Assembly (NCBI RefSeq): GCF_002742385.2
Contig: NZ_MJBI02000007.1
Coordinates: forward strand, 1-63,944
Source of the DNA: Macrococcoides goetzii
GTDB taxonomy: Bacteria; Bacillota; Bacilli; Staphylococcales; Staphylococcaceae
Length of the DNA stretch: 63,944 nucleotides
Direction of reading: 5' to 3'
The stretch's first letter is position 1. The number at the start of each line of letters is the position of its first letter. Made by a program: the position numbers and the translations under genes. This document shows positions 17,647 to 28,593 of the stretch, in pieces. Under the pieces are notes generated by a model. That model saw only the letters and a program-made list of their open reading frames with translations. It searched no databases and was not told the DNA's origin.

Positions 17647-19188
17647 CTATTCCCACTCAATTGTACTTGGAGGCTTAGATGTAATATCATAAACAACACG
17701 GTTAACGTGTGCTACTTCGTTTACGATACGGCTTGATACTTTTTGAAGTACTTCCCAATCGATTCTAGCGAAGTCACTTGTCATACCATCGATACTTGTT
17801 ACGGCACGTACACCTACTGTATAGTCATACGTTCTGTAATCTCCCATAACACCTACTGAACGGATGTCAGGTAATACAGTGAAGTATTGCCAGATTTCTC
17901 TTTCAAGTCCTTCCTGAGCAATTACTTCTCTTAAAATCGCATCAGATTCACGTACGATTTCAAGCTTTTCTTCAGTAATTTCACCTAATACACGAATTCC
18001 AAGACCCGGACCAGGGAATGGTTGACGCCATACTAAATGTTCAGGGATTCCTAATTCAATACCTAACGCACGTACTTCATCTTTAAATAATGTATTAATC
18101 GGTTCGATTAACTCAAACTGCATATCTTCCGGTAATCCACCCACGTTGTGATGAGATTTAATCGTTTGTGCAGTCTTTGTACCTGATTCAATGATATCTG
18201 TATAAAGTGTACCTTGTGCTAAGAAATCCACACCTTCAAGTTTCGATGCTTCATCATCAAATACGTATACGAATTCATTACCGATAATTTTACGCTTTTG
18301 TTCTGGATCAGATACACCTGTTAATTTACTCATAAAGCGTTCTTTCGCATCAACACGAATAATATTCATGTTGAATCCTTCACCAAACTGCTTCATAACC
18401 ATATCGCCTTCGCCTTTACGTAATAAACCGTGATCGACGAAGATACATGTTAACTGATCTCCAATTGCTTTATGGATTAATACTGCAACTACTGATGAAT
18501 CTACGCCACCACTCATCGCACATAATACTTTTTTATCTCCAACTTTTTCACGGATCTTCTCGATTTCGATATCGATGAAGTTTTCCATTGTCCATTCACC
18601 TGTACATTTACAGATTTCACGGATAAAGTTACGTAATAAGTCATTACCATATTCTGAATGACGTACTTCAGGATGGAATTGAACACCATATAAATTACGC
18701 TCAGCATTCTCAATCGCTGCGTATTTACAACTTGGAGAATTTGCGATCATTCTGAATCCTTCAGGAATATTAATTACTTTATCACTATGACTCATCCAGA
18801 CAGTTTGTTCTTCTGGTAATTTTGTAAATAGTGAGTGTGTTTCTGCAGTAATGATTGCTTTACCGTATTCACGTTCATTGGCACGTTCTACAGTTCCGCC
18901 TAATAATTTTGTCATTAACTGCATACCATAACAAATACCTAATACAGGTACACCTAAATTAAAAATCTCAGGGTCAACTGTAAATGAGCCTTCTTCATAA
19001 ACTGAATTTGGTCCACCAGAAAGAATAATACCTTTTGGATTCATCTTCTTAATTTCTTCGATTGAAATTTCATGATCGTGAAGTTCTGAATAAACACCCA
19101 TCTCACGTATACGACGTGTGATTAACTGATTATACTGACTTCCAAAATCAAGAACTAATATAAGTTCCTGTTCAAATGCCATTTCCAT
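17647..19188 (-). CDS. guaA: GMP synthase (glutamine-hydrolysing)
   Basis: GuaA (513 residues) makes GMP from XMP, ATP and glutamine. An N-terminal class I amidotransferase domain has the nucleophile in GICYGMQ near residue 86 and GVQFHPEV near 175. The ATP pyrophosphatase domain has the P-loop SGGVDSS near 230, followed by the dimerisation domain ending PSTIEWE. The ATG has AAGGAG eight bases upstream. It is the last gene of the guanine-riboswitch operon, 63 bases after guaB. Confidence 0.97.
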   Translation of the reverse strand: MEMAFEQELILVLDFGSQYNQLITRRIREMGVYSELHDHEISIEEIKKMNPKGIILSGGPNSVYEEGSFTVDPEIFNLGVPVLGICYGMQLMTKLLGGTVERANEREYGKAIITAETHSLFTKLPEEQTVWMSHSDKVINIPEGFRMIANSPSCKYAAIENAERNLYGVQFHPEVRHSEYGNDLLRNFIREICKCTGEWTMENFIDIEIEKIREKVGDKKVLCAMSGGVDSSVVAVLIHKAIGDQLTCIFVDHGLLRKGEGDMVMKQFGEGFNMNIIRVDAKERFMSKLTGVSDPEQKRKIIGNEFVYVFDDEASKLEGVDFLAQGTLYTDIIESGTKTAQTIKSHHNVGGLPEDMQFELIEPINTLFKDEVRALGIELGIPEHLVWRQPFPGPGLGIRVLGEITEEKLEIVRESDAILREVIAQEGLEREIWQYFTVLPDIRSVGVMGDYRTYDYTVGVRAVTSIDGMTSDFARIDWEVLQKVSSRIVNEVAHVNRVVYDITSKPPSTIEWE

Positions 19189-19251
19189 AGTTTGTTCTCC
19201 TTTTAGTTAAGTTAAGTTTATTATAATGTAATTTGTCGTTTGAAGATATTC

Positions 19252-20745
<1,494 letters not shown>

Positions 20746-20765
20746 TTAAAATTTTAGTAGTTCTA

Positions 20766-22034
20766 TTATTTCACATTTTCACGTATTTGTTTATCTTTTA
20801 ATCCGTTAAAAAATAAATTAAGGATAATGGCAGTAAATGTACCGATAACAATTCCATTTTGTGTCAACCATTCATAGTCACTACCAAACTTACTGAACGC
20901 TTCTGGAACGGTTGTAATCCCTAATCCAATACCGACAGATACTGCAATAATCAACAGATTATCTTGTCTTGTGAAATCAATTGCACCAAGCATCTTTACA
21001 CCATATGCCATGACCATACCGAACATGGCAATCATTGCCCCACCTAGAACAGATGTCGGAATAATCGTCGCAATTGCACCAAGTTTCGGAATAGAACCAC
21101 ATAACAATAGTAAACCGACCATGCCATACATCACTTTATTTGATTTCACACCTGATAATGAAACGAGTCCTACGTTTTGTGAATATGCCGTATAAGGAAA
21201 TGCATTGAAGATAGAACCTAATACAATTGCAATCCCTTCTGCGCGATAGCCTTTAGAGATATCTTTTCTATCTATTTTTGTTTTTGTAATCTCACTCAGT
21301 GCTGAATAAACCCCTGTTGATTCAATTAAGCTGACGATTCCTACAATAACAAATAATAAAATTGAACCTATTTCAAACTTAAATCCTGCAAATCTAAATG
21401 GTTTCGGTAATTCGAACCAGTTCGATTCATGTACGGCATTTAAATTTACTAATCCAAAGAATGAAGCAATTACTGTACCGATGACTAAACCGAGTAATAT
21501 CGCGATTGAACGGATAAATCCAGTAGATAATCTATGAATAACTAATATAATGATTAAAGTGATTAAACCTAACAAAATATTAAGCGGAGCACCGTAGTTC
21601 TTACTACCTTGTCCACCAGCAAGGTTATTCATCGCTACCGGCATTAACGTAATACCGATAATCGTTACAACACTACCTGTTACTACTGGCGGGAATATCT
21701 TTACCAGGTATGAAAAGAACGGTGAAATAAGTACGATAATAATCCCTGAAGCAAAGAGTGATCCATAAAGGACATCTATTCCGTGTTTTGAACCTACCAT
21801 TATCATTGGGGTTACGGCAGTAAAGGTACATCCAAGTACTACAGGTAAGCCAATCCCGATACCTTTATATACTTGAAGGAATGTAGCAACACCACACATA
21901 AAGATATCGACAGAAACTAAATATGCCGTTTCTTGTGCACTAAATCCTAATGCATGCCCGACGATGATTGGAACAATAATTGCACCGGCATACATTGCGA
22001 GCAAATGCTGAATACTTAATAATAAATTTTTCAT
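20766..22034 (-). CDS. pbuX: Xanthine permease
   Basis: This nucleobase:cation symporter-2 protein (422 residues, about 12-14 membrane helices) imports xanthine. Family signatures include SVVTIIGITLMPVAMNNLAG and the segment YGVKMLGAIDF. It follows xpt by one base, so the importer and the salvage enzyme are made together under the guanine riboswitch. It starts MKNLLLSIQHLLAMYAGAI, typical for PbuX. Confidence 0.94.
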   Translation of the reverse strand: MKNLLLSIQHLLAMYAGAIIVPIIVGHALGFSAQETAYLVSVDIFMCGVATFLQVYKGIGIGLPVVLGCTFTAVTPMIMVGSKHGIDVLYGSLFASGIIIVLISPFFSYLVKIFPPVVTGSVVTIIGITLMPVAMNNLAGGQGSKNYGAPLNILLGLITLIIILVIHRLSTGFIRSIAILLGLVIGTVIASFFGLVNLNAVHESNWFELPKPFRFAGFKFEIGSILLFVIVGIVSLIESTGVYSALSEITKTKIDRKDISKGYRAEGIAIVLGSIFNAFPYTAYSQNVGLVSLSGVKSNKVMYGMVGLLLLCGSIPKLGAIATIIPTSVLGGAMIAMFGMVMAYGVKMLGAIDFTRQDNLLIIAVSVGIGLGITTVPEAFSKFGSDYEWLTQNGIVIGTFTAIILNLFFNGLKDKQIRENVK

Positions 22035-22035
22035 C

Positions 22036-22611
22036 TTATTCGCCTACCAATGTCACTTGATTATTATCTAAAGAAGCGATTCTACATAAACTTGTGACAC
22101 TTAATCCTTTATCTATTAGTCTTTGGTATCCTTTTTGGAAGCTTTTTTCAACTACGATACCAACACCCGCGCAACTTGCCCCTGCTTGATCTACTAAATC
22201 ATATAATCCGAGTGCCGCCTCACCATTTGCTAAGAAATCATCAATGATTAATACTCGGTCATTTTCATTTAAAAACTTTTTAGAGATAATAACATGATTC
22301 GTTTTATTCTTCGTATAAGAATGAATATCAGTCTGATAAACTTCTTCTGTTAGAGTACTAGGCTGTGCCTTTTTTGCAAATAAACAAGGAACATCAAAAT
22401 GCAATGCTGCCATAATGGCTGGTGCAATACCTGATGCTTCGATAGTCAGGATTTTTGTAACGTTCTCATCTTTGTACGTTTCATAGAACGTCTTACCAAT
22501 TTCATGCATCAATTTTGCATCGATTTGATGATTTAAAAATGAATCAACCTTTAGTATTCCTCCATCAATTACTACACCGTCTTCTTTAACTTTTTGTTGT
22601 AATAATTCCAT
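22036..22611 (-). CDS. xpt: Xanthine phosphoribosyltransferase
   Basis: Xpt (191 residues) converts xanthine and PRPP to XMP for purine salvage. The PRPP-binding motif VLIIDDFLANGEA lies near 120-132. The start at 22611 gives MELLQQKVKEDGVVID, as in homologues, and lies after GGAGG. It is the first gene of xpt-pbuX-guaB-guaA and directly follows the riboswitch terminator. Confidence 0.96.
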   Translation of the reverse strand: MELLQQKVKEDGVVIDGGILKVDSFLNHQIDAKLMHEIGKTFYETYKDENVTKILTIEASGIAPAIMAALHFDVPCLFAKKAQPSTLTEEVYQTDIHSYTKNKTNHVIISKKFLNENDRVLIIDDFLANGEAALGLYDLVDQAGASCAGVGIVVEKSFQKGYQRLIDKGLSVTSLCRIASLDNNQVTLVGE

Positions 22612-22651
22612 AATGACCTCCATCACTTTATTAAAAATTGAAAAAGAATAT

Positions 22652-22792
22652 AAAAAAAACTCATCTTAAATAAAATTTAAGATGAGTAATACGTGTATTT
22701 ATATAAATAAATACAACTTTTATTACTCATAGTCACATCATTTACGGTAATGTGGTAGAAACGCTAAAGCCATATCCTTTAATTTATATGAG
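22652..22792 (-). promoter_or_regulatory. Guanine (purine) riboswitch with terminator, controls xpt-pbuX-guaBA
   Basis: On the minus strand the aptamer (22792-22726) has P1 CTCATA with TATGAG and the conserved loop segments TATGGC, TTTCTACC and CCGTAAATG. The specificity base is C in GACTATGAG, which selects guanine or hypoxanthine over adenine. A 13-bp terminator stem (22659-22671 with 22675-22687) is followed by seven T. The alternative antiterminator pairs ATGAGTAATA with TATTACTCAT and uses the 3' strand of P1, so ligand binding should favour termination. Confidence 0.95.
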
Positions 22793-23080
22793 TTATTCTT
22801 ATTTATAATATTTTATAGATAATATCAAAGTTATAAGCAATTAGCAATACCACTTCAAAATGACGCATTATTCAAAATAATCAGTATGTATTTATATTGA
22901 ATTAGTTATTTTATTTAATGTTTTTAATGGCCATAATAACCGTGTTTACTATGAAATTCCCACTAAAACTTAAGATTTTTTAAAAGATTTTTAATTTTTT
23001 TTATGAAAAAAATATGCTTTTCTTCTATATATATGTCTCTATTAATTCTCTAAATTTAGAAAAAATTCTTTTTTATTTGT

Positions 23081-23105
23081 GTTTACCTTTTAAGTTCACG
23101 GGTAT
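23081..23105 (+). promoter_or_regulatory. SigB-type general stress promoter
   Basis: GTTTAC and GGGTAT are separated by 13 bases, matching the sigma-B pattern GTTTAA-N(12-15)-GGGTAT at 11 of 12 positions. Transcription would start near 23112, giving a 5' leader of about 60 bases for the stress protein at 23171. Confidence 0.75.
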
Positions 23106-23170
23106 CTATTTAGCATAACAACAAAACAACAGTCATCAAGCAACGACAATACAAACAATTTGGAGGTACG

Positions 23171-24127
23171 ATGAAAATGAGAAACTTAGAAACATTTTTA
23201 AATGAAGAAAGTTTATTACGTAGAATCGACCAACTAAAATCACAAGGTATTGCAGAGCATGACTTACATGTCATTTCTAAAAACAAATTAGATGGTTCAG
23301 CTTTAGATTACACAGATGTACAATTTAAAGATGCTGAAGGTTCTTTCGGTGATAAAGTGGCAGCATTCTTCACTGGAGAAGACCCACAACATCGCGTGTT
23401 TGACAAATTAGAATTAAGTGAATCAGAACGTGTAGAGTATGATAATGCTGTAGACAGCGGAAAAATTCTACTTTATGTAGATAACGATGCTTACTACAAC
23501 GATAACACACCTGGCTTAGTAGGAAATCCTGATTCAGATGCAGATCATGCAGATTTACACAGAACAAACAACTTAAACAATGGAGAGGAAGTAGTAAATA
23601 TGAATAACAATAACAATTACAATAACAGTGGATTAAGCTATGAAGAGTACAACAACTTATCAAGAGAAGAGCGTTTAAACTATTTAGATAGTGATTTAAG
23701 AGATCGTAACGACATTTCAGATGACGAAAAAATCCAATTACACGAAGAACGTTTACGTGTAAACAAAGATGTAGTTCAATCTGGTGAAGTTACAATCGAC
23801 AAAAATGTAGTATCTGAGCGTCAAGAATTTGATGTACCAGTATCTCACGATGAAGTTACAATCGAACGTCGTAAAGTTAACGAAACTGCAGCTGATGGTC
23901 ACTTCGATAATGATTTAGATGAAGAAACTATCCGTGTTCCATTAACTGAAGAACGCGTATCTATCGAAAAAGAAAACGTAGTATCTGAAGAATTATTAAT
24001 CAAGAAAAATCGTGTAACTGACACTGAGCATGTTTCAGAAGAAGTTCGTCGTGAAGAAGTTGAAATCGACGATACAAATGCACACCGTCGTAACGATTTA
24101 GATAACGACTTAACTGACCGTCGTTAA
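23171..24127 (+). CDS. General stress protein with DUF2382 (YsnF/AvaK) repeats
   Basis: The 318-residue acidic protein has an N-terminal general-stress-protein-17M-like domain (about 1-105), an Asn-rich linker (about 140-155), and a C-terminal DUF2382 region (about 195-300). The C-terminal region holds three strand-rich repeats with patterns such as VPVSHDEVTIERRKV and VPLTEERVSIEKENV. No enzymatic function is known for the family. A sigma-B-type promoter precedes it and a strong terminator follows, so it is a single-gene stress unit. GGAGG fits either the first ATG or the one two codons later. Confidence 0.85.
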   Translation: MKMRNLETFLNEESLLRRIDQLKSQGIAEHDLHVISKNKLDGSALDYTDVQFKDAEGSFGDKVAAFFTGEDPQHRVFDKLELSESERVEYDNAVDSGKILLYVDNDAYYNDNTPGLVGNPDSDADHADLHRTNNLNNGEEVVNMNNNNNYNNSGLSYEEYNNLSREERLNYLDSDLRDRNDISDDEKIQLHEERLRVNKDVVQSGEVTIDKNVVSERQEFDVPVSHDEVTIERRKVNETAADGHFDNDLDEETIRVPLTEERVSIEKENVVSEELLIKKNRVTDTEHVSEEVRREEVEIDDTNAHRRNDLDNDLTDRR

Positions 24128-24146
24128 TTACAACATATAAATCTTT

Positions 24147-24177
24147 AGAAAAGTCCTTCGGGGCTTTTCTTTTTTTA
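24147..24177 (+). terminator. Terminator of the stress protein gene
   Basis: A 9-bp stem (24147-24155 with 24160-24168) capped by a stable TTCG tetraloop is followed by a T run. Confidence 0.92.
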
Positions 24178-24255
24178 TGTAGAATTTCTAAAAGTGCTTT
24201 AAATGAGCTGAAGTGATACAATGAGAATATTAAATAATGTAAATGGAGTATTAAA

Positions 24256-24864
24256 ATGAAATTTTTACATCTTACAGAACCGGATCATTATTTTCAGCAA
24301 TGTATGGATTTATATAATGCTGAATTTGATTATGAAATCAGAGAACCTATTGAAGTATTTACACAATCTTTTAACGTTAAAAGAAAAGATGAAGAACGTT
24401 ATCATTTTATCGCTGCTTATGAGGATGATACATTGTATGGGTTTATTGCATTCCATTTAGAAGTAACATATCGTATTGGCTACATCGTATATCTTGTCGT
24501 AAATCCAGAAGTACGTGGTAAACAAATAGCGCGTCAGCTTATGGATGAGGCTGAAGATATTATGGTGAAACTTTGTGAGAATAATGGTACTGTACTCGAA
24601 CACATTATGCTCGAATGTGAAAAAGATGCTGATGGTAATAGTCCCCTTGACTCATTTTATAAGAAATTTGGCTTTTCAAAAACAAACTTCAATTATCATC
24701 AACCCGGTCTACATGAAGACAATCCTGTACCAATGAATTTGTATTTAAAAACAAGCAATAAAACAGAGGCACGAACAGCAATCGAACATATTTATCGTGT
24801 TAAATATATTCAATGTAATAATATTGATCCTAAAACAATCGATCATTTATTAGCTGAAATGTAA
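24256..24864 (+). CDS. GNAT family N-acetyltransferase
   Basis: The 202-residue protein has the GNAT acetyl-CoA fold. Motif A strand and turn are in YIVYLVVNPEVRGKQIARQLM near residues 82-102, where R/Q-x-x-G-x-A is seen as RGKQIA. The C-terminal part (FYKKFGF near 135) is the usual motif B region. The acceptor substrate is unknown. A weak GGAG precedes the ATG. It stands alone between two terminators. Confidence 0.82.
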   Translation: MKFLHLTEPDHYFQQCMDLYNAEFDYEIREPIEVFTQSFNVKRKDEERYHFIAAYEDDTLYGFIAFHLEVTYRIGYIVYLVVNPEVRGKQIARQLMDEAEDIMVKLCENNGTVLEHIMLECEKDADGNSPLDSFYKKFGFSKTNFNYHQPGLHEDNPVPMNLYLKTSNKTEARTAIEHIYRVKYIQCNNIDPKTIDHLLAEM

Positions 24865-24902
24865 TAAGAGATATATAGACAACATCTATATATCTCTTAT
24901 TT
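24865..24902. terminator. Bidirectional terminator
   Basis: A perfect stem of about 15 bp (TAAGAGATATATAGA and its complement ending at 24899), next to T/A tracts, separates the acetyltransferase from the convergent YfbU-like gene. Confidence 0.85.
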
Positions 24903-24918
24903 TTATGATTATGTATAG

Positions 24919-25467
24919 CTACTTTAATATTTTACATAGCACTTCAAATGAAAGGTACGAGTTTATTTTATGATGCTCATAAACATCTAACATACCTTGA
25001 TAAGCTTTGAGGCTTAACGGTTTTTTTGGAAGCGTGCTAAATAGTGATAAATCTATCTTTCCTTCATAATGACGCATTTCATGAAGATAAAAGAATGCGT
25101 ATAACTCGTAATCTGTTTCTTCATTAAGATTAAATCCTAAGAAAGAAAAATAAGGATGTTCTTTTAATACTTCAATCTCACTTTTTGTAAGTGCCATATA
25201 TGACTTTGTCATATGTGCATACATAGAAATTACTGTTTCCACAAATTCTGTTACATAAGAAGGTATTTTTTCATATTCTAATGCCAGTTCTTCCAGCAGA
25301 ATATGACTTTGAGTGTCAAGACCATCTCTCACAATCTTCTGATGTAATCGATGCATTTCAGCATTTGGTGGATCAAGCTTTTCTAAGATTTGATAGATTT
25401 TGTACAAAATCAATCGGTTAAATGGATTCAATTCAAATGAATGATTTGTATCCAGCCAATTGTTCAT
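24919..25467 (-). CDS. YfbU-like domain protein
   Basis: The 182-residue protein resembles Escherichia coli YfbU, a family of unknown function. It shares RLILYKIYQILEKLDPPNAE near the N-terminus, FLGFNLNEE in the middle, an EGKIDLS segment and a C-terminal YQGMLDVYEHHKINSYLS. It looks all-helical with no membrane segment. The ATG at 25467 is favoured because GGGAGG lies nine bases ahead; a TTG three codons upstream abuts that site. It is monocistronic, between the acetyltransferase and rpsR. The family assignment is from memory of the motif order. Confidence 0.65.
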   Translation of the reverse strand: MNNWLDTNHSFELNPFNRLILYKIYQILEKLDPPNAEMHRLHQKIVRDGLDTQSHILLEELALEYEKIPSYVTEFVETVISMYAHMTKSYMALTKSEIEVLKEHPYFSFLGFNLNEETDYELYAFFYLHEMRHYEGKIDLSLFSTLPKKPLSLKAYQGMLDVYEHHKINSYLSFEVLCKILK

Positions 25468-25650
25468 ATCGCTCAACCTCCCTCCCTAAATTTTATGTAA
25501 TTATCAAAAGATATTAATAATTACAAAATTTATTATATTTACTTTTTATAACAATTTCAACATTTTAATTGTAAAATGACACTACGATTTACATTAAATT
25601 TTTATAATAAATATGAATTAAATATAAATTTTTTGAATATTTGATAAACA

Positions 25651-25688
25651 TAAAAAATAAGCTGCAATCCTAATGGATTGCAGCTTAT
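25651..25688 (-). terminator. Terminator of rpsF-ssb-rpsR
   Basis: On the minus strand a perfect 14-bp stem (25657-25670 with 25675-25688) with a four-base loop is followed by a T run, 11 bases after the rpsR stop. Confidence 0.92.
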
Positions 25689-25698
25689 GAATTATATC

Positions 25699-25941
25699 TT
25701 ATTGTTCATCTTTAACATATGGTAATAATGCCATATGACGTGCACGTTTGATTGCTACAGTTAACATACGTTGGTATTTAGCTGAAGTTCCTGTTACACG
25801 ACGTGGTAAAATTTTACCGCGTTCAGAAATGAATTTTTTAAGCATTTCTACTTCTTTATAGTCGATATGTGTAATTCCGTTTGCTGTGAAATAACAAACC
25901 TTTTTACGACGACGACCGCCTCTTCTTGGTCCACCTGCCAT
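25699..25941 (-). CDS. rpsR: 30S ribosomal protein S18
   Basis: S18 (80 residues) binds 16S rRNA in the platform together with S6. It has the basic N-terminus [12 protein letters not shown], the segment [15 protein letters not shown] near 43-57, and a C-terminal [13 protein letters not shown], all diagnostic. GGGAGG precedes the ATG. It is the last gene of rpsF-ssb-rpsR. Confidence 0.98.
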   Translation of the reverse strand: MAGGPRRGGRRRKKVCYFTANGITHIDYKEVEMLKKFISERGKILPRRVTGTSAKYQRMLTVAIKRARHMALLPYVKDEQ

Positions 25942-25974
25942 GATTGTTGCCTCCCTTACTTACAATTTTCTTTA

Positions 25975-26505
25975 TTAGAACGGTAAATCATCATCACTAA
26001 TATCAATCGGTCCAGTTGCATTTGCAAATGGATTCGTTGATGGTGCTGATGTATTAGACTGTTGTTGATTGTTGTTATTATAATTTGATTGATAATTTTG
26101 CCCTTGAGATTGTTGTCCATAATCACCTTGATCATAACTAGAATAGTCTTGACTCGGGTCATTATTTGAACGGTTTTGATTTGCATTCTTCGGTTCTAAG
26201 AACTGTACTGAATCACAAATTACTTCCGTTACATATACTCTACGGCCTTCTTGATTATCATAACTACGTGATTGCAATCTGCCATCTACCCCAGCTAAAC
26301 TACCTTTGTTTAAGAAGTTATTCACATTTTCTGCTTGTTTACGGAAAACGACACAGTTGATAAAATCAGCTTGTCTCTCTCCTTGCGCATTTGTAAATGT
26401 GCGATTAACTGCTAATGTAAATGTAGCTACTGACACGCCTGATGGTGTGACTCTGTATTCTGGATCTTTTGTTAAACGACCTACTAATACAACTCGGTTA
26501 AGCAA
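25975..26505 (-). CDS. ssb: Single-stranded DNA-binding protein
   Basis: SSB (176 residues) coats single-stranded DNA during replication and recombination. An OB fold (1-105, beginning [18 protein letters not shown]) is followed by a Gln/Asn-rich disordered linker and the acidic partner-binding tail DDDLPF. The TTG at 26505 is chosen because homologues begin MLNRVV; the five residues upstream are not conserved. It lies between rpsF and rpsR as in all Bacillales. Confidence 0.96.
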   Translation of the reverse strand: MLNRVVLVGRLTKDPEYRVTPSGVSVATFTLAVNRTFTNAQGERQADFINCVVFRKQAENVNNFLNKGSLAGVDGRLQSRSYDNQEGRRVYVTEVICDSVQFLEPKNANQNRSNNDPSQDYSSYDQGDYGQQSQGQNYQSNYNNNNQQQSNTSAPSTNPFANATGPIDISDDDLPF

Positions 26506-26529
26506 ATAAATCGCCCCCACATGTTAGGT

Positions 26530-26820
26530 TTATTTTTCTTCTTCGCGTATAACGATATGACGGATAATGTCATCGTTGATTTTTGCTAAACGATCGAATT
26601 CGTTTGTAGCAGCATCAGTTGAGTTTACTTTAACGATTTGGTAGAAACCTTCTTTAAAATCGTTGATTTCGTAAGCTAAACGACGTTTACCCCAATCCTT
26701 TGATTCGATGATTTCCGCTCCGTTAGAAGTAAGAATCTCTTCGAAACGCTCGATTAAAGCTTTCTTAGCATCTTCCTCAATGTTCGGACGTACGACATAC
26801 ATAATTTCGTATTTTCTCAT
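26530..26820 (-). CDS. rpsF: 30S ribosomal protein S6
   Basis: S6 (96 residues) pairs with S18 on the platform of the small subunit. Family sequence [16 protein letters not shown] and [20 protein letters not shown] are clear. GGAGGTGT precedes the ATG. It is first in rpsF-ssb-rpsR and is preceded by a strong promoter and a leader hairpin that may be an S6:S18 target. Confidence 0.98.
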   Translation of the reverse strand: MRKYEIMYVVRPNIEEDAKKALIERFEEILTSNGAEIIESKDWGKRRLAYEINDFKEGFYQIVKVNSTDAATNEFDRLAKINDDIIRHIVIREEEK

Positions 26821-26840
26821 CTTTTACACCTCCTTATGGT

Positions 26841-26870
26841 CTATGCGGCTTTATTATTTAATAAAGCAAG
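26841..26870 (-). promoter_or_regulatory. rpsF leader hairpin, candidate S6:S18 autoregulatory site
   Basis: In the leader on the minus strand, GCTTTATT pairs with AATAAAGC (26860-26867 with 26848-26855) and is followed at once by CCGCATAG. Known S6:S18-binding leaders present a CCG next to a stem. The context is right but the fold differs enough that this is only a candidate. Confidence 0.4.
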
Positions 26871-26898
26871 GAATAATTTTCATTACTCACAATAGAGA

Positions 26899-26927
26899 AT
26901 TATAGCATAGTTTACTTTTTTCATCAA
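26899..26927 (-). promoter_or_regulatory. rpsF operon promoter
   Basis: On the minus strand TTGATG (-35) is separated by 17 bases from a perfect TATAAT, preceded by TGC, making an extended -10. Confidence 0.85.
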
Positions 26928-26943
26928 TCATTTGTTTTATAAA

Positions 26944-27267
26944 TTACTGATGAACTTCATTTAACTGATAAGTTACCATTTCTTTTGAATAGAATAATTT
27001 AATATCACCAGTGCGATGCAGGTATACATATTCTTCATAATCTGAATCATCAGGATTTATTTCATCTGTTTCGATAATGTCTAAATAGCGTATCGCAGTC
27101 TTTGGAAATGAGACTTTATTATAGATTGAATCATTTAGTTTCACCGGTTCAGATAATGATACTGCCTGTACTAAATAATGATATGTAACATGATATATCG
27201 GGTTTACTTTATCTTCAGACTTAATAATAACTTTGATACAGTATATGATTCGTTTTAATGGTTGCAT
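26944..27267 (-). CDS. Hypothetical protein, 107 residues
   Basis: I do not recognise this protein. It has a strand-rich pattern (RIIYCIKVIIKSED, IYHVTYHYLVQAVSL), an acidic loop (DEINPDDSDYEEYVY), and no signal peptide or membrane helix. The ATG has CAGGAG six bases upstream. It follows ychF by 21 bases on the same strand and is probably cotranscribed with it, just ahead of the rpsF promoter. It could be a small cytosolic accessory protein particular to this lineage. Confidence 0.7.
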   Translation of the reverse strand: MQPLKRIIYCIKVIIKSEDKVNPIYHVTYHYLVQAVSLSEPVKLNDSIYNKVSFPKTAIRYLDIIETDEINPDDSDYEEYVYLHRTGDIKLFYSKEMVTYQLNEVHQ

Positions 27268-27288
27268 GCTATGCTCCTGTTTGTTTAA

Positions 27289-28389
27289 TTATACGTTAAA
27301 TCTAAAATGAACAACGTCGCCATCCTGCATGATATAATCTTTTCCTTCTAAACGTACACGACCCGCTTCTTTTGCAGCAGTCATACCATTATGTTCAATT
27401 AAATCATCATAGCTTACAGTTTCTGCTCTGATAAATCCACGTTCAAAGTCAGTATGAATGATGCCTGCACATTGAGATGCAGTCATACCACGTTTAAACG
27501 TCCACGCACGCACTTCTTGTACACCAGCTGTAAAGTAAGTAGCAAGACCTAATAAATGATATGAAGCTTTAATCAATTTATCTAATCCAGATTCTTCAAT
27601 ACCTAAATCTGCTAAATATTCTTTTTTATCTTCTTCATCTAATGCTGCTAATTCTTCTTCAATACGTGCACTGATAACAATTACTTGTGAACCTTCATTA
27701 TCAGCATATGCTTTAATTGCTTTTACATGTTCATTTTCTTCACCTGCAACTAAATCATCTTCAGATACATTTGCTACATATAACATTGGCTTTGCAGTTA
27801 ACAAGTGCATGCCTTTAACAATTTTCTCTTGCTCCGGAGAGAATTCGATACTTCTTGCAGGACGTTCATTCTCTAAAGCTTCTTTAATAATTGCTAAGAT
27901 TGATTCTTCAGCCATTGCTTCTTTATCTTTTTGTTTTGCCATCTTCTGAACACGAGTATAACGTTTCTCAACAGATTCTAAGTCTGCTAAGATTAACTCC
28001 ATGTTAATAACTTCAATATCATCCACAGGATTTACTGTTCCTGATACATGCGTGATATTCTCATCTTCAAATGCACGAACAACTTGACAAATCGCGTCAA
28101 CATCACGGATATGAGATAAGAATTTGTTTCCCAATCCTTCACCTTTAGAAGCACCTTTAACGATACCAGCGATATCAGTAAATTCAAATGCTGTTGGTAC
28201 TGTCTTTTTAGGTGTTACTAATTCAGTTAACTTATCTAAACGTACGTCTGGTACTTCAACGATACCAACGTTAGGATCAATCGTAGCAAACGGATAGTTC
28301 GCTGCAAGTGCTCCTGCTTTCGTAATTGCATTAAATAATGTTGATTTTCCTACGTTTGGTAATCCTACAATTCCTGCTGTTAAAGCCAT
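27289..28389 (-). CDS. ychF: Redox-regulated ATPase YchF (Obg-like GTPase family)
   Basis: YchF (366 residues) is a universally conserved, ribosome-associated P-loop protein that prefers ATP. It has G1 [12 protein letters not shown] at 8-19, a DxxG segment ([14 protein letters not shown] near 70-83), and a C-terminal TGS-like domain ending VVHFRF. The usual G4 NKxD is altered (NVSED), as in all YchF proteins. It lies downstream of the DUF951 gene and upstream of the 107-residue gene. Confidence 0.95.
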   Translation of the reverse strand: MALTAGIVGLPNVGKSTLFNAITKAGALAANYPFATIDPNVGIVEVPDVRLDKLTELVTPKKTVPTAFEFTDIAGIVKGASKGEGLGNKFLSHIRDVDAICQVVRAFEDENITHVSGTVNPVDDIEVINMELILADLESVEKRYTRVQKMAKQKDKEAMAEESILAIIKEALENERPARSIEFSPEQEKIVKGMHLLTAKPMLYVANVSEDDLVAGEENEHVKAIKAYADNEGSQVIVISARIEEELAALDEEDKKEYLADLGIEESGLDKLIKASYHLLGLATYFTAGVQEVRAWTFKRGMTASQCAGIIHTDFERGFIRAETVSYDDLIEHNGMTAAKEAGRVRLEGKDYIMQDGDVVHFRFNV

Positions 28390-28401
28390 AATTTCTTCTC
28401 C

Positions 28402-28593
28402 TTATTCGGCATGTGCCGTTATCTTTTTAATTTTTTTATTGAATTCTTGTCTTGGCAACATAATACTACGACCACAACCTTCGCATTTAATGCGAATATC
28501 TGCACCTAAACGAATTACTTTAAAAAGTTTCTCTCCACACGCATGTGGTTTCTTCATCTCAACAATTGTATTTAATTCATAATCATTTTGCAT
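28402..28593 (-). CDS. DUF951 family protein
   Basis: This 63-residue protein has the DUF951 pattern: VEMKKPHACGEKLFKVIRLGADIRIKC (split here as VEMKKPHACG and IRIKCEGCGR) with three cysteines suggesting a small zinc site. It is conserved between mscS and ychF in Staphylococcaceae; its function is unknown. I choose the ATG at 28593, which overlaps the end of mscS by 11 bases; AAGGGTG precedes it. Confidence 0.85.
   Translation of the reverse strand: MQNDYELNTIVEMKKPHACGEKLFKVIRLGADIRIKCEGCGRSIMLPRQEFNKKIKKITAHAE

Noticed and set aside
23171-24127. Repeats in the DUF2382 gene as a possible recombination or phase-variable tract
   Set aside because: The repeats are at protein level with diverged DNA, as usual for this domain; there is no long identical DNA repeat.
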